A stretch of DNA of 64,000 nt. Origin: Neorhizobium galegae bv. officinalis. Its GTDB lineage: Bacteria > Pseudomonadota > Alphaproteobacteria > Rhizobiales > Rhizobiaceae. Where the stretch lies: NCBI GenBank assembly GCA_000985875.1, contig CCRI01000013.1:124001-188000 (forward strand), in the 5' to 3' direction. The translations under genes were made by a program, and so were the position numbers. Of the stretch, positions 1 to 8,807 are shown one piece after another (within the stretch, counting starts at the first letter, position 1; each line of letters opens with the position of its first letter). The notes beneath the pieces are model-generated. The model was not told the DNA's origin. It ran no database searches and saw nothing but the letters and a program-made list of their open reading frames with translations.

Positions 1-300
1 GCTGGCTCTGCATGGCTGCCGGAAAATACAGGAAAATGCCGTCATCCGGAGGAATGTCGTCTGCGAACATCAATTCAAGATCGCGGCGGGCGAGCTCTTG
101 AGCCACTTCGACGTCCAGCACGAAGGCGGGACCAAAACCCTGCACGGTCAATCTGGCCAGCGCAGCCCGATCGTCGATGATAAGGCCGGTGTCCATCTGC
201 CCCTGCAACGGCTTGCCCTCGCGCTGGAATTCCCAGACCTGCAGAGCGAAAGCCGGGAAACCGGTACATTCTTGCTGCGAGATCACCAACGGGTCCAGGC
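1..300 (-). pseudogene. 5'-truncated LysR-family regulator (C-terminal effector domain only)
   Basis: The minus-strand frame is open from the edge of the window to the stop of the neighbouring ATPase gene. It encodes the second half of a LysR substrate-binding domain: a QQECTGFPAF-like strand, a VWEFQREGKPL segment, LIIDDRAAL, then VQGFGPAFVLD and a terminal FLYFPAAMQSQ, which is the usual end of LysR proteins. The roughly 190 N-terminal residues, including the DNA-binding helix-turn-helix, are absent, and the ATPase coding sequence occupies their place. The frame runs on into the ATPase gene without a recognisable start. I infer a dead remnant left by a rearrangement at the end of the ATPase gene. 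The far C-terminus lies outside the window. Confidence 0.7.
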
Positions 301-1374
301 TCAGTTCAGCCTTTTGCCGGTCCCGGTGTCGAATAGGTGCACTCTCTCGGGATTGCCCCTCACATGGATCGTTTCGCCGACCGTGATGTCGCGATCTCGG
401 GGGAACTCGATGGTCAGCATTTTCGAATGGCCGACTTCGACATAGCCATAGGTCTGGCTGCCGAGCCGTTCGGCCACCATCAGTTCGCCGCTGAACCACG
501 CCTGTTCGGGAGGACAGGGGGTCAGTTCTTCGGGCCGAATTCCAAGCGTGACCTCCTGGCCGGCAAATGCCCTTGCGCCTGGAATGCTGCCGGCCGCAGT
601 CTTTCCCAGAAGTTTCAGGCCTTCTCCATCGGAGGCGATCTTCGCCGGCAGGGTGTTCATGGTCGGGCTGCCGATGAAGCGGGCGACGAACAGGCTCGAG
701 GGCTTGTGATAGAGGTCGAGCGGCTTGCCGATCTGCTCCACCACGCCGCCGTTCATCACCACGATCCGGTCGGCCAGCGTCATGGCCTCTACCTGGTCGT
801 GCGTGACATAAACCGTGGTCGCCTTCATGCGGTTGTGCAGTTTTGCGATTTCCAGGCGCATCTCGACGCGCAGCGCAGCGTCGAGGTTGGAAAGCGGTTC
901 GTCGAACAGGAAGGCCGCCGGCTCACGGACAATCGCACGGCCCATGGCGACACGCTGGCGCTGGCCGCCCGACAATTGAGCCGGCCGGCGATCGAGAAAA
1001 TCCCTGATCTTGAGGACATCGGCGGCCTGACCGACGCGGCTTTCGATTTCCCGGTCGTCGCCGCCGCGCATCTTGAGGCCGAACGACATGTTTTCCCGCA
1101 CGCTCATGTGCGGGTAGAGAGCGTAGTCCTGAAAGACCATGGCGATGTTACGCTCGGCCGGCGGAAGCAGGTTGACCGTGCGGCCTTCGATATCCAGTTC
1201 GCCACCGGATATCTGCTCCAGTCCGGCGATCATGCGAAGAAGCGTCGACTTCCCGCATCCAGATGGGCCGACGAGAACCAGGAATTCGCCGCTTGGGATC
1301 TCGATATTGATGTCGTGAATAACCTGCAGGGCGCCATACGACTTCCGGATCTTCTTCAACGCTATTCCAGCCAC
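301..1374 (-). CDS. Sugar ABC importer ATPase (UgpC/MalK type)
   Basis: This is the cytoplasmic energising subunit of a CUT1-type sugar importer, 357 residues from the GTG start. Walker A GPSGCGKST lies near residue 36, the signature LSGGQRQRVA near 134, Walker B with FLFDEP near 156, and a C-terminal regulatory (TOBE-like) region follows. I chose GTG at 1374 because a GGGAGGA ribosome site sits just upstream; a TTG eight codons earlier is possible. The gene is divergent from the regulator and the rest of the importer (binding protein 3155-4354, permeases 4420-6170). A perfect palindrome in the shared intergenic region suggests joint control. The substrate cannot be read from the sequence. 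Confidence 0.92.
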   Translation of the reverse strand: MAGIALKKIRKSYGALQVIHDINIEIPSGEFLVLVGPSGCGKSTLLRMIAGLEQISGGELDIEGRTVNLLPPAERNIAMVFQDYALYPHMSVRENMSFGLKMRGGDDREIESRVGQAADVLKIRDFLDRRPAQLSGGQRQRVAMGRAIVREPAAFLFDEPLSNLDAALRVEMRLEIAKLHNRMKATTVYVTHDQVEAMTLADRIVVMNGGVVEQIGKPLDLYHKPSSLFVARFIGSPTMNTLPAKIASDGEGLKLLGKTAAGSIPGARAFAGQEVTLGIRPEELTPCPPEQAWFSGELMVAERLGSQTYGYVEVGHSKMLTIEFPRDRDITVGETIHVRGNPERVHLFDTGTGKRLN

Positions 1375-1410
1375 GATGTCCTCCCGACTATTTTTCAAGC
1401 TTGACGCCAG

Positions 1411-1432
1411 TTATCGATATCAATATCGATAA
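1411..1432. promoter_or_regulatory. Palindromic operator candidate between ATPase and GntR genes
   Basis: There are two perfect 10-base arms, TTATCGATAT and ATATCGATAA, around the dinucleotide CA. The site lies between the divergent ATPase and GntR/FCD genes, about 37 bases from the ATPase start and 31 bases from the regulator start. That is where an autoregulatory operator for the GntR protein would be expected. Binding is inferred. Confidence 0.55.
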
Positions 1433-1462
1433 TGATAGTTGTTGAAATGCGCAACCGGCTGG

Positions 1463-2149
1463 ATGAGTGAGATGGCCTATTTTTCCGCGAGATCGACATC
1501 GATCAGATCGCCCAAGGCAGGTGCTGCCTTTGATGCGCTGAAGCGCGACATCATGCTCGGAACGCTGGCGCCGGGAACCGGCCTTACGGAATTGGAGCTG
1601 GCGGCCCACTTCCAGTGCAGTCAGGGCACCGTCCGCGAGGCGCTCCTGCAGCTTCAGGAGGAAGGGCTGGTCCGTCGCCGGGGGCATCGCGGGACACAGG
1701 TTTCCGAATGCACGGAAGACGAGGCAATCGAGATGTTCCGGTTGCGTCAGCAGATAGAGGGCAACGGCATGGCGCGGGTCATGCGCGCTCGCAGCCGTAC
1801 GCTGGTCAAGGAACTCGATAGCCTCCTCGACAAGATGCTGCTTGCGGCCGCGGCAGGTGACGAATTGGAGCTTGCGGCCTTCGACCGCGATTTTCATCGG
1901 CGCATTTTCGAAGATGCCAACCTGCCGGCACTCGATCCGATCCTTCATCGCTGCCTCGTGCACAATCACCGGTTCAAGATTTCTCGAAGCCCGATGGCGC
2001 GGGATCTCGAGGCGACGGCATTGCGGCATCGCAGCATCATCGACGCGATCGAAAGCGGCGATGCCGGACGGGCGACCGCCGCCATGCGTCATCATATCGC
2101 GACGATCGTTGATCTCGGGCCGGAAGTTTTCCCGGAGGCGACCCAGTGA
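1463..2149 (+). CDS. GntR-family regulator, FCD (FadR-like) subfamily
   Basis: This is a DNA-binding repressor or activator of about 228 residues. The N-terminal winged helix includes LTELELAAHFQCSQGTVREALLQLQEEGLV, which matches the GntR recognition region (written here in pieces: ELAAHFQCSQ, then GTVREALLQL). The C-terminal two thirds is an all-helical FCD ligand domain with the characteristic FDRDFHRRIF and late HHIATIV histidines that normally hold a metal or carboxylate ligand. The start is uncertain; ATG at 1472 is an alternative. The stop overlaps the GTG start of the esterase gene, so the two are translationally coupled. The likely targets are the divergent ATPase gene and its own operon through the palindrome at 1411-1432. 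Confidence 0.88.
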   Translation: MSEMAYFSARSTSIRSPKAGAAFDALKRDIMLGTLAPGTGLTELELAAHFQCSQGTVREALLQLQEEGLVRRRGHRGTQVSECTEDEAIEMFRLRQQIEGNGMARVMRARSRTLVKELDSLLDKMLLAAAAGDELELAAFDRDFHRRIFEDANLPALDPILHRCLVHNHRFKISRSPMARDLEATALRHRSIIDAIESGDAGRATAAMRHHIATIVDLGPEVFPEATQ

Positions 2150-3129
2150 ACGACCTTTCTCAACTGTCGGACACGCTTTCGGACGAAATGCTGGTGCTGA
2201 CGCAGCGGGTTGCGGCGGAACTCGGACCTCTGCCGGATCCGACGACCCTTCCGCCGGCTGAAGGTCGTGCACAGACGCTTGCCGCCAATGGGCGGTGGAA
2301 TGTCAATCTGCCGGCCATGGCAAATGTCGGGGAGGTTTGGGTAGCGGAAGATGCCCGCCTTGGTTCGGCCCGCTGTCGTCTCAAGGTGCTCGTGCCGCCG
2401 GATGCCGCGGATGGCGCCATCCTGTTCGTGCATGGCGGCGGCTTCGCCTTCTGTTCGCCGGAAACCCATGAGCGTTGCGGGCGAGTTCTGGCGCTGGAAA
2501 GCAGCATGCCGGTCGTGATGCCCGATTATCGGCTGGCGCCGGAAGCCCCCTATCCGGCCGGGCTCATGGATGTCGTTGCAACGCTCCGAGGTCTTTTCGA
2601 GGTGACTGCCTGCCAAGGCGTCCGCCCTGGCCCTCTGGTCATCTCCGGCGACTCGGCGGGAGCCAACATTGCTCTTGCAGTGATACTGCATGAACAGGCC
2701 GATGGCCGCCGGCTGCCGGATGCGGCGCTGCTCTTTTACGGCACTTATGCGCGTTCTTTCGAAACGGCATCTTACATCCGTTTCGCCGAAGGCCCGGCAC
2801 TCACGCGCGCCAAGATGCAGCGCTACTGGTCGTTTTATGCCGGTAAGCGCGCCGTCCAGGAGGACCCGCTTGCCTGCCCCCTTACCGCGTCCGATGCGGC
2901 CTTGGTGGCGTTGCCGCCGCTTTATCTGATGGCGGCGGCAGTGGACCCGCTGCTTTCCGACACCTTGAGCCTGAGCCAGCGTCTCAGGGCTCTCGGCCGG
3001 GACGACGAGCTGCACGTCGTGCCGGGCGTCATCCACGGTTTCCTGCAGAACACCAATGAACTTTCGGCCGCGCGGGAGGCGTTGGCGGCCGCAGGCAGTG
3101 CAGCAAGGCGACTGACACAACGCCGATGA
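2146..3129 (+). CDS. Alpha/beta hydrolase, hormone-sensitive-lipase-like esterase
   Basis: The protein has 327 residues and no signal peptide, so it is cytoplasmic. The HSL-family oxyanion motif HGGG is at residues 96-99, the nucleophile elbow GDSAG has Ser170, and Asp267 (AAVDPL) and His297 (VIHGF) complete the catalytic triad. The family hydrolyses short acyl esters. It starts at a GTG that overlaps the regulator stop and is followed closely by the binding-protein gene, so it belongs to the sugar-import operon. It may deacylate an imported esterified sugar; that role is inferred from position only. Confidence 0.88.
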   Translation: MNDLSQLSDTLSDEMLVLTQRVAAELGPLPDPTTLPPAEGRAQTLAANGRWNVNLPAMANVGEVWVAEDARLGSARCRLKVLVPPDAADGAILFVHGGGFAFCSPETHERCGRVLALESSMPVVMPDYRLAPEAPYPAGLMDVVATLRGLFEVTACQGVRPGPLVISGDSAGANIALAVILHEQADGRRLPDAALLFYGTYARSFETASYIRFAEGPALTRAKMQRYWSFYAGKRAVQEDPLACPLTASDAALVALPPLYLMAAAVDPLLSDTLSLSQRLRALGRDDELHVVPGVIHGFLQNTNELSAAREALAAAGSAARRLTQRR

Positions 3130-3154
3130 CGTGAACGATCAAGAGGAGGAGACT

Positions 3155-4354
3155 ATGAAATTTCTGAAGACACTCGCGCTTGGCGCCGCTCTTGCGGCTT
3201 CGGCCGCGTTCGGTCAGGCGAAGGCGGAAACCGTCCGCTTCTGGTACCATTTCGACAACCCCGCGAACCCGATGTCGGACCTGGTCAAGAAGTTCGAGAC
3301 AGCCAATCCCGGCATCAAGGTCGAAGCCGAGAACGTGCCGTGGAACAGCTACTACGACAATCTTTATACCGCGCTGGTCGGCGGCAATGCGCCTGACGCG
3401 GCGATGGTGAAGCTCTTCGCGCAGCCCCGGCTTGCGGAAATGGGCGCGCTGGAGCCGATCAGCAAGCAGCTCGACGCGTGGAAGGGCAAGGCCGACCTGC
3501 TGGACAACCTGCTCGACCTGAACAAGGGTCCGGACGGAAAGCAATATTACCTGCCTATTCAGTACGTGGTCCTCTATCTCTATTACCGGACCGATCTCTT
3601 CCAGGCGGCCGGATTGCAGCCACCCAAGACCTGCGAGGAGTTCCGCAATGCGGCGATCAAGCTCACCAATGCGCCGCAGACCTATGGCTTCGGCTTGCGC
3701 GGCGGCAAGGGCGGCTGGGACCAGTGGGGCGCCTTCGTCCTGTCCCAGGGCGCCGAGCTGAAGCCGGGCGGCCTGACCAAGCCCGAGGCGGTCGCCGCCA
3801 ACCAATGGCTGGTAGATCTCTTCCAGAAGGACAAGGTCATTCCGCCGTCTGCGCCGAATGACGGTTTCCAGGAGATCGTCGCTGCGTTCAAGTCCGGCAA
3901 GACGGCGATGACAATCCACCATATCGGTTCGTCCAAGGATCTCGTTGCGGCTCTCGGCGACAAGGTTTCCGCCGTGCCGGTTCCGAAATGCGGCAATGGT
4001 CAATGGACCTCGTATGGCGATGAGTCGCTTGCGATCTTCTCCTCGTCATCGGTCAAGGACGCGGCCTGGAAGTGGATTTCCTTCCTGGCCGAAGGGCAGA
4101 ACAACGTCGCCTTCAACGGCGCGACAGGCCAGCTGACGGTCACGAAGAGCGGTTCTGCCGACTGGAAGCTGCACGAGCGTCGTTTCGTCGAAGCGACGGT
4201 TCAATCCTTGCCGTTCGCCAGGGTGTTGCCGCAGACCTCGGCGGTCTCGGAATTCGTCAATTCGGCCTGGCAGATCAACATGCAGCGGGCATTGACCGGC
4301 CAGATCACGCCCAAGCAGATGATGGAACAGTTGCAGACGCTGTTTGCCCAGTAA
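3155..4354 (+). CDS. Sugar ABC importer periplasmic binding protein (family 1)
   Basis: The 399-residue protein has a Sec signal peptide (KFLKTLALG, cleavage probably after QAKA) and then a family 1 solute-binding fold starting VRFWYHFDNPANP, with the typical FETANPGIKV and PDAAMVKL segments. The ATG at 3155 is preceded by AGGAGGA; an upstream in-frame GTG at 3131 would spoil the signal peptide. It captures the substrate in the periplasm and delivers it to the permeases encoded next. A hairpin follows the stop, consistent with higher expression than the permeases. The substrate is unknown; neighbours suggest a sugar or sugar derivative. Confidence 0.92.
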   Translation: MKFLKTLALGAALAASAAFGQAKAETVRFWYHFDNPANPMSDLVKKFETANPGIKVEAENVPWNSYYDNLYTALVGGNAPDAAMVKLFAQPRLAEMGALEPISKQLDAWKGKADLLDNLLDLNKGPDGKQYYLPIQYVVLYLYYRTDLFQAAGLQPPKTCEEFRNAAIKLTNAPQTYGFGLRGGKGGWDQWGAFVLSQGAELKPGGLTKPEAVAANQWLVDLFQKDKVIPPSAPNDGFQEIVAAFKSGKTAMTIHHIGSSKDLVAALGDKVSAVPVPKCGNGQWTSYGDESLAIFSSSSVKDAAWKWISFLAEGQNNVAFNGATGQLTVTKSGSADWKLHERRFVEATVQSLPFARVLPQTSAVSEFVNSAWQINMQRALTGQITPKQMMEQLQTLFAQ

Positions 4355-4365
4355 ACGTCGCCTCC

Positions 4366-4391
4366 GGTCCCGGCAGCAACATGTCGGGACC
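4366..4391 (+). other. Intercistronic hairpin after binding-protein gene
   Basis: GGTCCCG and CGGGACC form a perfect seven-pair stem around a 12-base loop, starting 11 bases after the binding-protein stop. No T tract follows, so it is more likely an RNA-stabilising or attenuating hairpin than a full terminator. Confidence 0.45.
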
Positions 4392-4419
4392 TCCTTCTCC
4401 GCCGTGGTCCACAGGCAGG

Positions 4420-5343
4420 ATGAGCATGTCCCTATCGATCTCTACTCCCAAGGAGCGTCGTGCCATATGGCGGTCCGAGCGGCTTCTGCCTTATCTACTG
4501 CTTGCTCCAGCCGTCGTGGTCACCGTCGTCATCGTCTTCATGCCGATGGTGCAGGCGGTCTTGACCAGCTTCTATGACCTGATCCTGTTTCGCCCCAATG
4601 CCAGCAAGTTCGTCGGCTTCGGCAACTACATCAGGCTGTTCAACGATCCGGTCTTCTGGACGGCGCTCTGGAACACCATCATCTGGATCGGATTGACCGT
4701 GCCGTTGCAGATGGGGCTCGGACTTGTCGCGGCCCTGCTCCTCAATCGCGAGTTTCCCTGGCGTGGGCTGGCACGGGCGCTCATCATCATTCCCTGGGCA
4801 CTGCCGAGCGTCGTGATCGCGCTGATGTGGCGCTGGATCTACGATCCGAACACGGGCGTGCTTAACGATATCCTCATCTACCTGTCGATCGTCCAGTCCG
4901 CAGTTCCATGGCTCGCCGATCCCGAAGTGGCGATCTATGCGATCATCGCCACTCTGACCTGGCAGGGCTTTCCTTTCTTCGCGGTGATGATCCTTGCCGG
5001 CCTTCAGGGGATTCCGCGCAGCCAATATGAAGCGGCGTCGATCGATGGCGCTTCCACCTGGCGGCAGTTCGTCCATATCACGCTGCCGGGCATCGCGCCG
5101 GTGCTTGCGACCGCCGGTTTGCTGCGGGTGATCTGGGTCGCCAATTCCATGGACGTCATCTTCGTGATGACCGGCGGCGGCCCCGGTTATGCCACGCACA
5201 CCCTGCCGCTTTATGCCTTCATCAAGGCGCGCCAGAACCTCGATTTCGGCTACGGCACAGCGATCGCGGTCACCTTCACGATCCTGCTGGGCGCCTTCGT
5301 GGTTCTCTATCTCTCCAGGACGATGCGCGAGGTGGAACGATGA
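4420..5343 (+). CDS. Sugar ABC importer permease 1 (MalF type)
   Basis: This is a 307-residue inner-membrane protein with about six hydrophobic helices; the first is YLLLAPAVVVTVVIVFMPMV. The EAA loop that docks the ATPase is visible as YEAASIDGASTWRQF, near residues 202-217. It forms a heterodimer with the next permease. ATG at 4420 was chosen, with an ATG two codons later as an alternative; an ATG at 4381 falls in the preceding hairpin. Its stop overlaps the ATG of the second permease. Confidence 0.92.
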   Translation: MSMSLSISTPKERRAIWRSERLLPYLLLAPAVVVTVVIVFMPMVQAVLTSFYDLILFRPNASKFVGFGNYIRLFNDPVFWTALWNTIIWIGLTVPLQMGLGLVAALLLNREFPWRGLARALIIIPWALPSVVIALMWRWIYDPNTGVLNDILIYLSIVQSAVPWLADPEVAIYAIIATLTWQGFPFFAVMILAGLQGIPRSQYEAASIDGASTWRQFVHITLPGIAPVLATAGLLRVIWVANSMDVIFVMTGGGPGYATHTLPLYAFIKARQNLDFGYGTAIAVTFTILLGAFVVLYLSRTMREVER

Positions 5344-6170
5344 AAAAGAGTACACTTCGCCGGATCGTCACCACCGACCTCCCGGTCCTGCTGATCGTCC
5401 TCTTCGCCATGGCGCCCTTCGCCTGGATGATCCTGACATCGCTGACGCCGACCGCGGTGTTGGGTGCCACGGGCGTGTCGCTTTCGCCGCTCGGCTGGAG
5501 CCTCGACAACTACGTTCGGCTCATCGAGCAGACATCCTTCCTCAAGAACATGCTCGACAGCCTGATCATCGCCGCCGGCACGGTCGTCGTTGGCCTGGTC
5601 GTATCGGTCACGGCGGCCTATGCCTTTTCGCGCTTCCGGTTCCCGGGCCGCAAGCTGTTGATGCTGCAGTTCCTTCTGATCAACATGTTCCCGATCGTGC
5701 TGCTCATCCTGCCCCTCTTCGTGCTGATGCGCCGTTTCAACATCCTCGACACCCATTTCGGCCTGATCCTCGCCAATGCGACGGTGGCGATCCCGTTCGC
5801 GGTGTGGATGCTCACAAGCTATATCGGCGCGATTCCGAAGAGCCTCGACGAGGCGGCCATGACCGACGGATGCTCGCGCCTGACGGCGCTGCGCAAGATC
5901 GTCCTGCCGCTGACCATGCCGGGCATCATCTCGACCGGCATCTACATCTTCATCACCGCCTGGAACGAATATCTCTACGCGCTGACGCTCGGCGGGCGCA
6001 ACGTGCGCCCGGTCACGGTCGCGATCCAGACGCTGATCGGCGAATACCAGATCGAATGGGGACTGCTGGCGGCAGGCGCAGTGGTCGGCGCAATGCCCGC
6101 GACCATCCTTTTCCTTCTCGTGCAGCGGCGCCTGATCGGCGGGCTGACCCAAGGCGCGGTCAAGGGATGA
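5340..6170 (+). CDS. Sugar ABC importer permease 2 (MalG type)
   Basis: This is a 276-residue inner-membrane subunit with six predicted helices. The EAA motif is LDEAAMTDGCSRLTALRKI, near residues 170-188, and a MalG-like TAWNEYLYALTL segment lies near residue 206. It overlaps the previous permease by ATGA. It completes a CUT1 importer with the binding protein, the other permease and the divergent ATPase. Confidence 0.92.
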   Translation: MKKSTLRRIVTTDLPVLLIVLFAMAPFAWMILTSLTPTAVLGATGVSLSPLGWSLDNYVRLIEQTSFLKNMLDSLIIAAGTVVVGLVVSVTAAYAFSRFRFPGRKLLMLQFLLINMFPIVLLILPLFVLMRRFNILDTHFGLILANATVAIPFAVWMLTSYIGAIPKSLDEAAMTDGCSRLTALRKIVLPLTMPGIISTGIYIFITAWNEYLYALTLGGRNVRPVTVAIQTLIGEYQIEWGLLAAGAVVGAMPATILFLLVQRRLIGGLTQGAVKG

Positions 6171-6225
6171 GAACAGGCAATGGTCGGCGCAGCCGATGAA
6201 ACGGAATGTAAAAGAGGACGTACCA

Positions 6226-7107
6226 ATGAACCCCATCGGGTTGATTTCCATGCAGTATGCCAGGCCCTTCACGGCCGAGCACTTCCCGCTTTTCGCAACG
6301 ATGCGTCGGCACGGTTTTGACTTCGTGGAGCTTCTGGTCCCGGAGGCCGGCGAACTCGACGTCAGGCAAACGAAAAAAGCGCTCGCCGACGCCGGTCTCG
6401 GCGTGGTGCTTGCCGCCCGCGTCAATCTGCAGCGCAATATCGCCTCGGCCGATGCCGAAGCCCATCGCGCCGGTGTCGAATACCTGAAATATGCGGTCGA
6501 TTGCGCTGCAGGCCTCGGTTCGAAGATCGTCGGCGGGCCGCTGACGGGCAATCCTCTCGTGTTCGCCGGTCGTGCCCCGCAGCCGGTCGACGAGGCCGAA
6601 CGGCTGGCCCGTAAGGAGCGTTGCGCCAAAGGCCTGAAGGAGGCCGGAGACCACGCCGCCAAAATGGGTGTTTTGCTGGCCGTCGAGCCGCTCAACCGCT
6701 TTGAAAGCGACGTTCTTTGCACGACGCAGCAGGCGATGGAACTTCTGGATGCCGTCGATCATCCAGCCGTCAAGCTGATGCTCGACACCTTCCACATGCA
6801 TATGGAGGAAAGCTCGATCGCCGAGGCCATCCGGCTTGCCGGTGACCGGCTGGTGCATTTCCAGGCCAATGAAAACCACCGCGGCTTCCCAGGCACGGGT
6901 TCTACCGATTGGGTTGATGTCTGCCGGGCGCTGCACGAGATCGGCTACAAGGGGCCGGTCTCGCTGGAACCGTTCCGGCGCACCGACGATCGCTTCGGCG
7001 TGCCGTTTGCCCAATGGCGTCCGCCGCACGAGGATGAGAGCGACCGCCTCGCGGCCTCGAGCGCATTCATGAAATCCCATCTCCTGCTTACGGAATATCG
7101 TCGATGA
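6226..7107 (+). CDS. Sugar phosphate isomerase/epimerase family (TIM barrel)
   Basis: The 293-residue protein is of the AP-endonuclease-2-like TIM-barrel superfamily, which includes ketose 3-epimerases. The expected metal ligands are visible: Glu in AVEPLNRFE, Asp in LMLDTFHMHMEE, His in LVHFQANENHR and Glu in VSLEPFRR. ATG at 6226 with AGAGGA upstream is preferred to an in-frame ATG ten codons earlier. It lies in the sugar-import operon and overlaps the next gene, so it probably epimerises the imported sugar or its keto form. The exact substrate is unknown. Confidence 0.85.
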   Translation: MNPIGLISMQYARPFTAEHFPLFATMRRHGFDFVELLVPEAGELDVRQTKKALADAGLGVVLAARVNLQRNIASADAEAHRAGVEYLKYAVDCAAGLGSKIVGGPLTGNPLVFAGRAPQPVDEAERLARKERCAKGLKEAGDHAAKMGVLLAVEPLNRFESDVLCTTQQAMELLDAVDHPAVKLMLDTFHMHMEESSIAEAIRLAGDRLVHFQANENHRGFPGTGSTDWVDVCRALHEIGYKGPVSLEPFRRTDDRFGVPFAQWRPPHEDESDRLAASSAFMKSHLLLTEYRR

Positions 7108-8099
7108 CTTTGAAAATCGGTTGGATCGGTTGCGGCGTTCACGCAACCCAGATGCTGCTTCCCCAACTCGTGCGCCATGACGTCGAAATCGTCGCGCTGT
7201 GCGATATCGATGGCAAACGCCTCAAGGACGCGGGCCGGCAATTCGGCGTCACCAACCTGACGACGGACGCACAGACTCTGCTGTCGACCCGCGGCATCGA
7301 TGCGGTCGGGATGGCCGTCGGCCCGGATCAGCACCTCGCCTTCGGCAAGGCGGCGCTCGAACGGGGCCTGCCGGTCTTCATGGAAAAGCCGCCATCGGGT
7401 TCCGCCGCCGGCGCGCGGGAGCTTCTCGCCGCTTCGGAAAAGGCGAACAAGCCGTTGCTGCTCGGTTTCATGAAGCGGTATTCGATCGGCAACCGCATGG
7501 CGGCGAATATCGTGAAGTCCGGCCGCTTCGGGGAGGTGCTCGGCCTCACCGGTTACTACATGACGGCACCGGGTTATTTCGCCGGCAATGTCGATTATAC
7601 CGGCTTTTTCCTGCACCACTGCGTTCATTACATGGACCTGGCGTCCTTTCTGGTGTCGCCGGTTCGTTCGATCTCGACGCGCAAGGTGGAGAAAGCTCCG
7701 GGCCGGCTGCTGTTCCATGTCGCCTTTGAGTTCGAATGCGGAGCGATCGGCAACATTGCCATGGGTACGATCCAGTCGCGCGGCACTCCGGTCGAGCGGA
7801 TCGAACTGATGGGTGACCACCAGCGTATCGAGGTGGATGACGTGATCGAAATCCGCTGGCATCGCAATCCGCCCTTCAAGATCGACGACCTGGGCGCAAC
7901 GCTGAAGGAGGACTGTGACACGCTGACCTGGAAGCCGAACTTTACCGCCGCAGCCAACGAGGACCCCAAGGGTTACCATTCGTTGCTGGCCGATGTGGTT
8001 CCCGCGCTTGGGGGTGCGGCGACACCCGCGCCGACGATCGCCGACGGCGTGATTGCCATGGACCGCCTGGAGACGGTTCGACGCGAGCTCGCGCTTTGA
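7104..8099 (+). CDS. Gfo/Idh/MocA-family NAD(P)-dependent oxidoreductase
   Basis: The 331-residue protein has an N-terminal Rossmann fold beginning KIGWIGCGVHATQML, whose glycine-rich GCGVHA turn binds NAD(P). The family motif EKPPSG (catalytic-pocket lysine in EKP) is near residues 93-98. The C-terminal half is the alpha/beta substrate domain. Members oxidise or reduce cyclic sugars and inositols. It overlaps the epimerase gene by ATGA and is the last gene of the operon. Together the two enzymes suggest oxidation and epimerisation of one imported sugar. Confidence 0.9.
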   Translation: MTLKIGWIGCGVHATQMLLPQLVRHDVEIVALCDIDGKRLKDAGRQFGVTNLTTDAQTLLSTRGIDAVGMAVGPDQHLAFGKAALERGLPVFMEKPPSGSAAGARELLAASEKANKPLLLGFMKRYSIGNRMAANIVKSGRFGEVLGLTGYYMTAPGYFAGNVDYTGFFLHHCVHYMDLASFLVSPVRSISTRKVEKAPGRLLFHVAFEFECGAIGNIAMGTIQSRGTPVERIELMGDHQRIEVDDVIEIRWHRNPPFKIDDLGATLKEDCDTLTWKPNFTAAANEDPKGYHSLLADVVPALGGAATPAPTIADGVIAMDRLETVRRELAL

Positions 8100-8208
8100 G
8101 GACGATCCGGCCCCGGCCAACGCCGACGAATACGCTTACCTGGCCCAACCTGACAGCCGTGGGAGCGGATTCCGCTACTCCATGAATACCGGCAGTCGTG
8201 CCGCAAAG

Positions 8209-8238
8209 CCGCCCCTGCGGGCCTGTCCGCAGGAGCGG
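8209..8238. terminator. Hairpin between convergent genes
   Basis: CCGCCCCTGCGG and CCGCAGGAGCGG pair with one mismatch around a six-base loop. The hairpin lies between the convergent oxidoreductase and ferritin-like genes. It could end transcription in both directions, though neither side has a strong T tract. Confidence 0.5.
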
Positions 8239-8259
8239 CCGGTAACGGACCCGCGTTGG

Positions 8260-8775
8260 TCAGGTTTTTGCACGTTCGCCCGCTTCCTTGAGTGACGCGA
8301 ACCTCATCGTCACGCTCTTGAGATTGTCGTCCAGCCATTTGGCCATGGCGATCTCTTCCTCGAGATTGCTCTTCAGCGCCGGCGCCAGTCCCGGAAAACC
8401 GCCATGTTCGGCGATGGTGATGAGCGACTTGTAGGCGGCGATCTCGTAGTTCTCGAAAGCGAAATTGGCCAGCGAGTTCTTGATGATTTCGTCGCCGGCA
8501 ACGCTGTGGCCCATCGCCGCCATGCTGCCGGTGAGGGACAATGCCATGTCCTTCAAGCTCGAATGATCTTCCGCAAGGCTCTTGAGAACTTCCTCGATCC
8601 TGGCGATCTGACCTTCCGTCTCACGAATATGCTGCTCGAGCCGGGCCGCCACTTCCGGATAGTTTTCGATCCGCGACACCTGCGGCTTCATGATCGACAG
8701 GGCCTGCTTTTCCATGGCGTGCGCGTTTTTGAGGCCGGTCACGAAGATGGAGCGGGTTTCGGATGTAACTGCCAT
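8260..8775 (-). CDS. Ferritin-like DUF892 (YciE/YciF) stress protein
   Basis: The 171-residue all-helical protein matches the DUF892 ferritin-like family: an early FVTGLKNAHAMEKQAL helix, an EQHIRETEGQIARIE helix and a late AYKSLITIAEHGG helix supply the Glu and His residues of a di-iron four-helix bundle. Length is normal for the family. AGAGGAAA precedes the ATG. Family members accumulate under general or osmotic stress; the biochemical role is not settled. It stands alone between catabolic operons and has a candidate general-stress promoter upstream. Confidence 0.88.
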   Translation of the reverse strand: MAVTSETRSIFVTGLKNAHAMEKQALSIMKPQVSRIENYPEVAARLEQHIRETEGQIARIEEVLKSLAEDHSSLKDMALSLTGSMAAMGHSVAGDEIIKNSLANFAFENYEIAAYKSLITIAEHGGFPGLAPALKSNLEEEIAMAKWLDDNLKSVTMRFASLKEAGERAKT

Positions 8776-8807
8776 CGCATTTCCTCTTTGGTTGTGTGGG
8801 ACCCACT

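Noticed and set aside
5307..6722. Open frame of 471 codons on the minus strand
   Set aside because: It is antisense to the second permease and the epimerase gene, both well supported, and its translation is rich in Arg, Asp, Gln and His as expected of a shadow frame.
8100..8260. Possible cobalamin-type riboswitch in the gap with several small hairpins
   Set aside because: The gap is downstream of two convergent genes, and no B12-box sequence is present. The hairpins are better explained as transcription ends.
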